Source: a virus. From it: DNA of 21,682 nucleotides. Shown piece after piece: positions 17,351-21,682 of the stretch. Position numbers and translations under genes: made by a program. Within the stretch, counting starts at the first letter, position 1. The number at the start of each line of letters is the position of its first letter. The notes under the pieces are model-generated. The model was not told the DNA's origin, did no database searches, and saw only the letters and a list, made by a program, of their open reading frames with translations. The stretch covers positions 1 through 21,682 of the IMG/VR virus record IMGVR_UViG_3300023174_000707; one strand, given 5' to 3'.

Positions 17351-17623
17351 TCATTCAACGTAATGTATCTTAACGCCCAACGCTTTTTGCCTTTTCGATA
17401 CAGAACGATTAATTCTATCTCCTGGTTTACAATTATAGGTTTCAGTCTTACGACGAGATACGGACTTAACATCGAGTAAAGAAATTTTACCTTTTTTGCT
17501 AACCACAATAAGATCAAACGGGCATTGTGGATCCAATGCTCTAGCAACATAATAACCTCTTTTTAAAAAAATTTTTATAGCTTCTAATTCTGAACATACA
17601 CCTTTTATTGATTTACTTATCAT
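17351..17623 (-). CDS. Small PD-(D/E)XK nuclease (start corrected to inner ATG)
   Basis: A 90-residue protein from the ATG at 17621-17623 (MISKSIKGVCSELEAIKIFL). The frame extends 10 Lys-rich residues further, but the inner ATG overlaps the upstream stop by 11 bases, like other junctions in this genome. The fold signs are E-x3-A-x3-L-x2-RGYYVARAL, then CPFDLIVV (Asp), and KISLLDVKSVSRRK (Asp-x-Lys), which give the E...D...DxK site of restriction-like and Holliday-junction-resolvase-like enzymes; the short form also resembles group I intron PD-(D/E)XK endonucleases. It lies in the minus-strand DNA-metabolism group. Its substrate is not visible. Confidence 0.7.
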   Translation of the reverse strand: MISKSIKGVCSELEAIKIFLKRGYYVARALDPQCPFDLIVVSKKGKISLLDVKSVSRRKTETYNCKPGDRINRSVSKRQKALGVKIHYVE

Positions 17624-17759
17624 CTTTTTTATTTTCTTCTTCTTTTTTAACATATGACCAATCTATTTCGTCATAATTCTTTTTAAATGTTTCATCAGGA
17701 ATACGGCTTCTTCCATCCCAACCTTTACCCCATTCTGATCTTCTTTTATTTTGTTTCAT
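17613..17759 (-). CDS. Small charged protein, unknown function
   Basis: A 48-residue protein, MKQNKRRSEWGKGWDGRSRI then PDETFKKNYDEIDWSYVKKE and a Lys/Glu tail. A strong AAGGAG lies 8 bases before the ATG, which itself lies inside the last codons of the fusion gene at 17746-18474. Its stop overlaps the preferred start of the PD-(D/E)XK gene by 11 bases. Three Trp and many charged residues, no cysteine. The clear ribosome site and the double overlap make it a likely real gene; its function is not recognised. Confidence 0.65.
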   Translation of the reverse strand: MKQNKRRSEWGKGWDGRSRIPDETFKKNYDEIDWSYVKKEEENKKDDK

Positions 17760-18474
17760 AATATACTCCTTGGCAATTATTTTTTTCTAAAAAAGAATAA
17801 CCAATTTCTTTAAATTGTTTTATAAAATTATCTTTATCTTTAATATGAAACCATTCAGAAGCTGAAGAATCATATTTATCATTATAAGTTGAATATTCTT
17901 TAAAAAAATTATGAAAAGCTTTTTCTAAATTAAATCCATTCATAGATGTATATTTAAAACCACATATATAAGTTAATCCAAAGGGATTATCAGTTCTACC
18001 AGTTGATCTTTTATTAACATCTTCATGTGAAGTTCTACCTATTTTATAATGATTTGTTACATAAGGCCTTGATTCTGAAGCTAAATAAACATTAACTGTT
18101 TCCCCTAAACCCACACAGGAATATAAATCTTTAAATACTTTAACTGCTCTAGCAGCATGTTTATATCTATGATGTGAATTAAATCTCCAATCTTTTTTAA
18201 AATCATTCACGGCTGATTCTAATAAATCATTCATTAAAGATAAACTTCTAGTAAATTTAATTTTTTCTTCTTCTAATTTTTTTTCTCTAAGTTTTTCTAT
18301 ATAATTACAAACCAATGGATATCTATTTGGATTACGAAGTTCACTAGCTCTTACATAAGCAGAATCTTTATCATATCCTGCTTCTATTGCGCATTCTGTA
18401 GCTTTTTTTGAAGAATATAATAATAATTCTGCAAATTTTTTTTGTTTTTCTGTTAATTTTTTTTGTAAAGCCAT
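17746..18474 (-). CDS. Terminase-small-like domain fused to a T5orf172/GIY-YIG-like domain
   Basis: A 242-residue two-part protein. Residues 6-65 (KLTEKQKKFAELLLYSSKKA, TECAIEAGYDKDSAYVRASE, NPNRYPLVCNYIEKLREKK) are related to the N-terminal helix-turn-helix of the terminase small subunit at 11964-12473. After a helical linker, residues 127-225 read VNVYLASESRPYVTNHYKIG and RT, then R156/R160, LEKAFHNFFKE with E184, and SEWFHI, the layout of the T5orf172/MUG113 branch of GIY-YIG nucleases. Such a fusion could deliver a nuclease to the sequence bound by the HTH. No ribosome site is seen before the ATG. It follows the gene at 18479-18718 by 4 bases. It is very Lys/Asn-rich in keeping with its AT-rich neighbours. 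Confidence 0.75.
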   Translation of the reverse strand: MALQKKLTEKQKKFAELLLYSSKKATECAIEAGYDKDSAYVRASELRNPNRYPLVCNYIEKLREKKLEEEKIKFTRSLSLMNDLLESAVNDFKKDWRFNSHHRYKHAARAVKVFKDLYSCVGLGETVNVYLASESRPYVTNHYKIGRTSHEDVNKRSTGRTDNPFGLTYICGFKYTSMNGFNLEKAFHNFFKEYSTYNDKYDSSASEWFHIKDKDNFIKQFKEIGYSFLEKNNCQGVYYETK

Positions 18475-18478
18475 TTTA

Positions 18479-18718
18479 TTAATGTATTGCTTTATGGTTA
18501 AAAGGTTCTATTTCTTCAGATTGTCTCATTATAGTTTCCATAACTTCTTCAAACTCTCCAGGATATTTAAAAACTGTTTTATATAATCTCATAGCTTGTG
18601 CCATCATTGTTGAAGCCACCATCTGTGGTTCATTATAACGCAAAACAAGTTCAACCATTTTGTCAAATAATTCATTATAAATATATTCTAACTCAAGATC
18701 TTTTTTTGTTTTTTTCAT
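18479..18718 (-). CDS. Small helical hypothetical protein
   Basis: A 79-residue protein with a charged helix (KKTKKDLELEYIYNELFDKM, VELVLRYNE) and a Met-rich helix (PQMVASTMMAQAMRLYKTVF), then KYPGEFEEVMETIMRQSEEI. It is acidic with no cysteine and no membrane span. The start lies inside the end of the previous gene (18693-18836), overlapping it by 26 bases. I believe similar proteins are present in other marine phages without a role. No function is claimed. Confidence 0.7.
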   Translation of the reverse strand: MKKTKKDLELEYIYNELFDKMVELVLRYNEPQMVASTMMAQAMRLYKTVFKYPGEFEEVMETIMRQSEEIEPFNHKAIH

Positions 18719-18836
18719 GTCTAAGTTTTATAATTAAATTTGAATTATTTTTTCTAATAACAACTATATCATTACCATTAAGAACATTTTTAACAGCAAG
18801 ACCTAAATAATCATTTATTTTTATAATGTTTTTCAT
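18693..18836 (-). CDS. Small basic protein coupled by ATGA
   Basis: A 47-residue protein, MKNIIKINDYLGLAVKNVLN then GNDIVVIRKNNSNLIIKLRH and a Lys-rich end. Its ATG overlaps the stop of the gene at 18833-19018 as ATGA, a typical sign of translational coupling, although no separate ribosome site is seen. The strand-turn-strand form (DIVVIRKNNSNLIIKLR) could be a small beta structure. Function unknown. Confidence 0.5.
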   Translation of the reverse strand: MKNIIKINDYLGLAVKNVLNGNDIVVIRKNNSNLIIKLRHEKNKKRS

Positions 18837-19018
18837 TTTCTAAATAATTCCTCATCTTGTTGTCTATTCTTTTTATTCATGTGACATTCAATTGTAGTTA
18901 AATCTTCAGCTTCATCTAATATACGTATTTCATAACCATATTTTTTAGGTTCAACCCAATACTTCACAACATTGTGAATAATTAAACTACCTATTTTCTT
19001 TTTTGTTCTTTCAGACAT
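18833..19018 (-). CDS. Small charged hypothetical protein
   Basis: A 61-residue protein, MSERTKKKIGSLIIHNVVKY then WVEPKKYGYEIRILDEAEDL and TTIECHMNKKNRQQDEELFRK. It looks like a short mixed alpha/beta protein with one cysteine. AAGG lies 8 bases before the ATG, which lies inside the previous small gene (18991-19089). The end overlaps the next gene as ATGA. Function unknown. Confidence 0.6.
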   Translation of the reverse strand: MSERTKKKIGSLIIHNVVKYWVEPKKYGYEIRILDEAEDLTTIECHMNKKNRQQDEELFRK

Positions 19019-19089
19019 TTCTTCAACCTTTTGTTTTCTTTTTTTAATTTATTAATGATCTCTTCTAAATCATTAGGTCCACGTTTCAT
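18991..19089 (-). CDS. 32-residue basic coiled-coil peptide
   Basis: MKRGPNDLEEIINKLKKENK then RLKKCLKEQKRK. The ATG overlaps the stop of the gene at 19086-19556 as ATGA. The peptide reads as one amphipathic heptad helix (L-I-L-N-L-L spacing) with one Cys. Its short length means the call depends on the ATGA coupling and on the helix pattern. It overlaps the next gene by 28 bases in another frame. Function unknown. Confidence 0.45.
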   Translation of the reverse strand: MKRGPNDLEEIINKLKKENKRLKKCLKEQKRK

Positions 19090-19556
19090 AACATAAACTC
19101 CGGTATATTAACTTCGGTATATTTAGCAAAAGATTTTTTTTCAGCTACATAATAATTTTTATAAGACTGAATATAATCTTCAACTTTATATGTATCAGGC
19201 ATACATAATGGAGGTGTTGTAAAACTTGATGATGGAAAATTAGTTATATCTAAAGATTTTAATGTTTCATATACACGATAAGATGCATGAACTTTTTTAT
19301 ATCTTAAAGTATATTGGAATAATAAATTTTTCATTAAATCCATTGTCCATAAAAAATTTTCTTTTGATTCACCAACCCACAAAGTCATTGGATGTTTTGG
19401 ATAAGCTGTTTTGTATAACTTATCATTAACACCAAAATGCTTTTGATATGCAGTAGATAACATTTGAGCTGTTTCTAATATCATTTTAACAACATGTTTA
19501 TCGCAGTGATATTTTGCACAAACTTCTGGTTCTTTATCTAAATGAAATATGTTCAT
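19086..19556 (-). CDS. Conserved phage protein with MNIFHLD / HCDKHVVKMILETAQML signature
   Basis: A 156-residue protein. The opening MNIFHLDKEPEVCAKYHCDK, then HVVKMILETAQMLSTAYQKH, is a pattern I recognise from a family of T4-like and other phage proteins with no assigned function. Further conserved parts are AYPKHPMTLWVGESKENFLW, RYKKVHASY, and TTPPLCMPDTYKVEDYIQSY with KNYYVAEKK near the end. The conserved Cys/His (C13, H17, C18, H21) in the first 25 residues suggest a metal site or an active centre, by inference. The start overlaps the stop of the 30-residue gene upstream as ATGA and the end overlaps the next ATG in the same way. Confidence 0.78.
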   Translation of the reverse strand: MNIFHLDKEPEVCAKYHCDKHVVKMILETAQMLSTAYQKHFGVNDKLYKTAYPKHPMTLWVGESKENFLWTMDLMKNLLFQYTLRYKKVHASYRVYETLKSLDITNFPSSSFTTPPLCMPDTYKVEDYIQSYKNYYVAEKKSFAKYTEVNIPEFML

Positions 19557-19645
19557 TCTGCTTTTTCATATAAAGTTTTAAACACACGTCTTTTTTTAAC
19601 ATGACACCAATAGCCATAGTAACCTGATATTCTTCTTTTTTTCAT
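19553..19645 (-). CDS. 30-residue basic peptide
   Basis: MKKRRISGYYGYWCHVKKRR then VFKTLYEKAE. A strong AGGAG lies 7-8 bases before the ATG, inside the end of the zinc-finger gene, and both ends are coupled by ATGA overlaps (19642-19645 and 19553-19556). It is rich in Arg, Lys and Tyr with Cys-His adjacent. The ribosome site and the two exact overlaps make translation likely despite the length. Function unknown. Confidence 0.6.
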   Translation of the reverse strand: MKKRRISGYYGYWCHVKKRRVFKTLYEKAE

Positions 19646-19818
19646 ATTATAGCTCCTGCATCATCAATGTTCTCTAACATTTCTTCTTCAGTAAATTCTA
19701 TTTCACCTTGGGATTTGCAATTTTTACATTGATATACTTCACCATAGCAATCTCTACGATATCCATTACCACCACAATCATGACAAATAACTTTATGAGT
19801 TTTATTTTGAATGTCCAT
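19642..19818 (-). CDS. Small DnaJ-type zinc-finger protein
   Basis: A 58-residue protein with CHDCGGNGY (C12, C15) and CKNCKSQGE (C31, C34), i.e. CxxCxGxG and CxxCxxxG, the pattern of the DnaJ cysteine-rich zinc finger, plus one extra Cys at 24. The C-terminus is acidic (EFTEEEMLENIDDAGAII). There is no J domain. AAAGG precedes the ATG. It could bind zinc and act in protein or RNA contacts; many phages encode such stand-alone ribbons without a known role. It lies in the ATGA-coupled chain and its first 17 bases overlap the gene at 19802-19978. Confidence 0.7.
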   Translation of the reverse strand: MDIQNKTHKVICHDCGGNGYRRDCYGEVYQCKNCKSQGEIEFTEEEMLENIDDAGAII

Positions 19819-19978
19819 TTTTATAACCTTTATTTTTTGCTTCTTTCTTTGCTAATACTTCTATAGTTTTACTTACAGTTAAATTAGCATCTGTTAATTT
19901 ACCATCTTTTAGAAATACTAAAATTTTATATATTTCCATCGGTACTGACACCGATTTATATTTTGCTGGATCTGCCAT
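19802..19978 (-). CDS. Possible ribbon-helix-helix DNA-binding protein
   Basis: A 58-residue basic protein: MADPAKYKSVSVPMEIYKIL then VFLKDGKLTDANLTVSKTIE and VLAKKEAKNKGYKNGHSK. Residues 8-14 (KSVSVPM) fit the N-terminal ribbon strand, 14-26 the first helix and 35-46 the second helix (LTVSKTIEVLAKK) of the Arc/MetJ/CopG fold, with a basic tail. AGGAG lies 6 bases before the ATG. It is first after a non-coding gap holding a promoter with a palindrome in its -35 region, which would suit an autoregulated repressor. The fold is inferred from pattern only. Confidence 0.55.
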   Translation of the reverse strand: MADPAKYKSVSVPMEIYKILVFLKDGKLTDANLTVSKTIEVLAKKEAKNKGYKNGHSK

Positions 19979-20030
19979 TTCTTCTCCTTTTTGTTTGTTT
20001 ATTTATGCTTTCTGCATTTTAATATGGGAA

Positions 20031-20060
20031 ACTATAGCAATAAAAACAAGTCTTGCAAGA
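20031..20060 (-). promoter_or_regulatory. Promoter TTGCAA-16-TATAGT with palindrome over the -35 box
   Basis: On the minus strand TTGCAA (20053-20058) and TATAGT (20031-20036) are 16 bases apart, reading toward 19978 and the downstream small genes. The -35 box lies inside the perfect 10-bp palindrome TCTTGCAAGA (20051-20060), a natural site for a dimeric repressor. Confidence 0.5.
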
Positions 20061-20108
20061 TAATTATTTTTAAGGTATTGTGGAGATCTCTTCTCACACC
20101 TTTTGTTT

Positions 20109-20135
20109 GCTCGTCCTAGTACAACTAGGGCGGGC
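20109..20135 (+). other. 12-bp hairpin with G-T wobbles on the plus strand
   Basis: GCTCGTCCTAGT (20109-20120) and ACTAGGGCGGGC (20124-20135) pair around ACA. Ten pairs are Watson-Crick and two are G-T on the plus strand; on the minus strand those two would be A-C mismatches. The hairpin lies in the 162-bp gap between 19978 and 20141. No U run follows on either strand, so a plain terminator is doubtful. Confidence 0.6.
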
Positions 20136-20140
20136 ATTCA

Positions 20141-20272
20141 TTATCTTCTTCCCTGACCTCTATATTCTTTTCTTGTATTACGTTTATTTGGTTTTTTGGC
20201 GTGTCTTCCTGGTCTTTTTTTATTGGTGTGTTTGATAAATGTACCTGAACCTGATTGAACTTTACGTGCCAT
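20141..20272 (-). CDS. Small Lys/Arg-rich phage protein
   Basis: A 43-residue, extremely basic protein, MARKVQSGSGTFIKHTNKKR then PGRHAKKPNKRNTRKEYRGQ and GRR. The MARKVxSGSGTFIK...KKRPGRH form is one I have met in other marine phages, always unassigned. The ATG overlaps the stop of the upstream gene as TAATG at 20272. Nearly 45 percent basic residues suggests binding to nucleic acid. It is too short for many gene callers but well supported by overlap and composition. Confidence 0.7.
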   Translation of the reverse strand: MARKVQSGSGTFIKHTNKKRPGRHAKKPNKRNTRKEYRGQGRR

Positions 20273-20484
20273 TATTCTTTAATTTCTTTAATTCTTTTAA
20301 TACCATATTTATCAATTTCTACAACAGCTTTAATTTCTTTGCATTGCCATTGTGTTGAATTAGGGTTTCCATCTCTTTCAACTTTACGTTTTTGTTCCAA
20401 ACAATCTGCAATTGTAGCTTTAGGTGAATAATTTTCTAATTTTCCATTAAGGAACATTAATAATGCAAATACTGCTTCAACCAT
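20272..20484 (-). CDS. Small protein with hydrophobic N-terminus and two cysteines
   Basis: A 70-residue protein. Residues 1-14 (MVEAVFALLMFLNG) are a short hydrophobic stretch that could act as a signal or anchor, followed by KLENYSPKATIADCLEQKRK and NSTQWQCKEIKAVVEIDKYG. The two cysteines (C28 and C48) fit a disulphide in an exported domain. The pattern MLMFLNGKLE....DCL..KR..ER.......QC is one I associate with unassigned phage proteins. The start overlaps the previous stop as TAATG. It lies downstream of a membrane-anchored coiled-coil protein, with which it may act. Confidence 0.68.
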   Translation of the reverse strand: MVEAVFALLMFLNGKLENYSPKATIADCLEQKRKVERDGNPNSTQWQCKEIKAVVEIDKYGIKRIKEIKE

Positions 20485-20834
20485 TATTTACCTCTTAATG
20501 TATCTAATTCTTTTTCTAATTTTTCTACTTTCTTTTCTAATTGAGCTATTAATACTTTTGTATGAACATTTTCTTCTAATTGTTTAGAGTGTTTATCTAA
20601 TGCTTTAGCTTGATACTCAATCAACATATACATTTCTTGGTTTTTAGGAGTTTGTTCAGCTTTTTTAAGCAAGTCTTGAGCCATTAGCTTTTCATTAGTT
20701 TCTAATCTATTTAATCTTTCAACAAGACCAAAATAAGTCCATACCGCTACAACAATCGCTGATACAATACCAATTATATTTTTAATAGGTAAAGATACTT
20801 GGGTTTGATCATTAACTTTAAATTCGCTACTCAT
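20484..20834 (-). CDS. Membrane-anchored coiled-coil protein
   Basis: A 116-residue protein. After a polar start (MSSEFKVNDQTQVSLPIKN) there is one membrane segment at about residues 18-37 (NIIGIVSAIVVAVWTYFGLV), followed by VERLNRLETNEKLMAQDLLK, EQTPKNQEMYMLIEYQA and a long coiled coil to the end (VLIAQLEKKVEKLEKELDTL). I recognise the layout from proteins of cyanophages and marine phages without known function. The shape, an inner-membrane span with a long coiled coil, is also that of i-spanins. The ATG overlaps the upstream stop as ATGA (20831-20834). Confidence 0.72.
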   Translation of the reverse strand: MSSEFKVNDQTQVSLPIKNIIGIVSAIVVAVWTYFGLVERLNRLETNEKLMAQDLLKKAEQTPKNQEMYMLIEYQAKALDKHSKQLEENVHTKVLIAQLEKKVEKLEKELDTLRGK

Positions 20835-21064
20835 TTTTCAACCGTTTCTGTCATTAAACCTATTCTTTTACTGCTTGTAATTGGAATGTATTTAATAACT
20901 CCGTTAATATATTGTTCCACCTCTTCACCACACAAAGAACATCTGTAGAAATCCTTATATAAGAATAACAGAGGTGATAGTAAATTGCAATAGGGGCATA
21001 CTCCATGCTCTATTCTAGCATCTAATTTTAAAGCTCTTTTAATTTTTCTTGGTTTTCTTGTCAT
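20831..21064 (-). CDS. Zinc-ribbon protein
   Basis: A 77-residue protein with CPYC (C23, C26) and CSLC (C42, C45) in the form GVCPYCNLLSPLLFLYKDFY then RCSLCGEEVEQYINGVIKYI, a typical CxxC...CxxC zinc ribbon. The first 20 residues are basic (MTRKPRKIKRALKLDARIEH). Similar ribbons occur in other marine phages, from memory, but have no assigned partner. Its start lies inside the 3' end of the gene at 21039-21682 (26-base overlap), without a clear ribosome site. Confidence 0.72.
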   Translation of the reverse strand: MTRKPRKIKRALKLDARIEHGVCPYCNLLSPLLFLYKDFYRCSLCGEEVEQYINGVIKYIPITSSKRIGLMTETVEK

Positions 21065-21682
21065 TTATTTTATAAAACATATCATCTGAATCATCTGTCT
21101 TCCAGTTTTTATTTTCTACATTCCAATACGAAGTCTGGACTTTATAGTCTGGCCAATGTGTAGAAGTAGTAAAACTAGGCACGTTCCACAAAATACGATT
21201 ATTAGGCTGAATTGCATAATTACCGTTGTCAAGAGCCAAAACGTGGCCACATTTATGTTGGTCAGGTATTTCGGAATGTTCAGTATCCACGATATTAGAT
21301 TCTGGATGTGCCCAATCAATCGTAAATAAATATTCGCCATGATAAAATTTTTTGTTTTTTCCTAAATATTTACAGCGTTGACCTTTTAAAAAATCAAAAA
21401 CAGTAACACTAGGATAATAACTAAATGAATTCCATAGCTGAAGATCGTCGAGATCTTGATGTTCCATCGGTGTGCTATGCACATCACTGCTGATTGTTCT
21501 TTGAACAAAAGCAGAGATAGGAAGTCGCCAATATATTGCACCGTTGCTGAGTAAACAATGAAACAACGTCGCACGCCCGCTAATACTCCCCAAAGCAAAT
21601 ACCACGCAGTCTTCAGTTTCTCCTTGATGTTCTCGTAAGTCATATAAATATTCTCTCCTTATCTTACAGTAAATTGGAGGTA
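21039..21682 (-). CDS. Conserved marine-phage protein (5' end cut by window edge)
   Basis: The frame has no stop back to the right edge, so the gene starts outside the window; a GTG at 21603-21605 is not the true start. The upstream residues read PPIYCKIRREYLYDLREHQG and ETEDCVVFALGSISG, followed by TLFHCLLSNGAIYWRLPISA, LQLWNSFSYYPSVTVFDFLK, YLFTIDWAHPESNIVDTEHS, EIPDQHKCGHVLALDNGNYA, IQPNNRILWNVPSF and a charged end. This is a pattern I recognise from cyanophage and other marine phage genomes; the role is unknown. It is well conserved with several Trp, His and Cys (DQHKCGH) that could form an active or metal site. It starts the chain of coupled minus-strand genes within this window. Confidence 0.8.
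   Translation of the reverse strand, partial: PPIYCKIRREYLYDLREHQGETEDCVVFALGSISGRATLFHCLLSNGAIYWRLPISAFVQRTISSDVHSTPMEHQDLDDLQLWNSFSYYPSVTVFDFLKGQRCKYLGKNKKFYHGEYLFTIDWAHPESNIVDTEHSEIPDQHKCGHVLALDNGNYAIQPNNRILWNVPSFTTSTHWPDYKVQTSYWNVENKNWKTDDSDDMFYKINDKKTKKN

Noticed and set aside
17290-17550. Minus-strand frame of 86 residues with hydrophobic stretches
   Set aside because: It lies in another frame of the PD-(D/E)XK nuclease gene, which has a recognisable active site; the hydrophobic residues come from the shifted AT-rich codons.
21116-21643. Two further minus-strand frames (74 and 85 residues) near the right end
   Set aside because: They are other frames of the conserved gene that runs open to the window edge; that gene's protein pattern is recognisable through its full visible length.
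1-21682. Transfer RNA genes
   Set aside because: I looked for T-loop sequences like GGTTCGAATCC with a matching acceptor stem on both strands and found no convincing cloverleaf. A tRNA-scan run would be decisive.

Overview
The window is about 21.7 kb of a tailed double-stranded DNA phage genome, most likely a marine phage infecting an AT-rich bacterium. The evidence is a nearly complete head module (both terminase subunits, portal, scaffold, GroES-like co-chaperonin, decoration-like protein, start of the major capsid protein), short overlapping genes, low GC, and proteins that resemble those of uncultured marine (pelagic) phages. The host cannot be read from the sequence. Both ends cut through genes, so this is part of a larger genome. 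Family calls are from memory of protein patterns; no search was run.

Layout. Positions 10221 down to 1 (minus strand) are the virion module: terminase large subunit, two small proteins, an 816-residue portal, a small basic protein, a three-helix holin, a run of six very small basic Gly/Arg/Lys-rich proteins, a coiled small protein, a GroES-like protein, scaffold, a conserved structural-module protein, a decoration-like protein and the first 132 residues of the major capsid protein. Positions 10222-11046 are non-coding and hold a dense GC-rich array of perfect hairpins, followed by a near-consensus promoter reading rightward into a 55-residue membrane protein. Positions 11198-13452 hold a VRR-type nuclease and small genes on the minus strand and the terminase small subunit on the plus strand. 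Positions 13453-13943 are non-coding, with repeats and nested inverted repeats, followed by a very acidic 51-residue plus-strand protein. From 14134 to the right end everything is on the minus strand: a free-standing RNA polymerase alpha-CTD-like protein, a Bax/FlgJ-type endolysin, an HNH nuclease, a RecB-type exonuclease, a small lipoprotein, a PD-(D/E)XK nuclease, a terminase-small-like/T5orf172 fusion, then a chain of very small genes coupled by ATGA and TAATG overlaps, among them a ribbon-helix-helix candidate and two zinc-finger proteins.

How it works together. The minus-strand genes at the right look like DNA metabolism, host takeover and lysis genes. Several are preceded by sigma70-like promoters (TTGACA type), so host RNA polymerase probably transcribes them, which fits with an alpha-CTD mimic that could adjust that polymerase. 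The head genes form one long leftward operon whose promoter is not obvious. Lysis is split: the holin lies inside the head operon and the endolysin about 10 kb away.

The most unusual element is the hairpin array at 10447-10908. Invariant loops (GAA/GGA triloops closed by C-G, and AACA/AATA tetraloops) sit on stems whose sequences differ but stay perfectly paired, and they alternate in units of about 49 bp between the two terminase genes. A second candidate for something new is the set of small proteins at 3179-4827, which share an RGxGxA-type motif and basic C-terminal tails.
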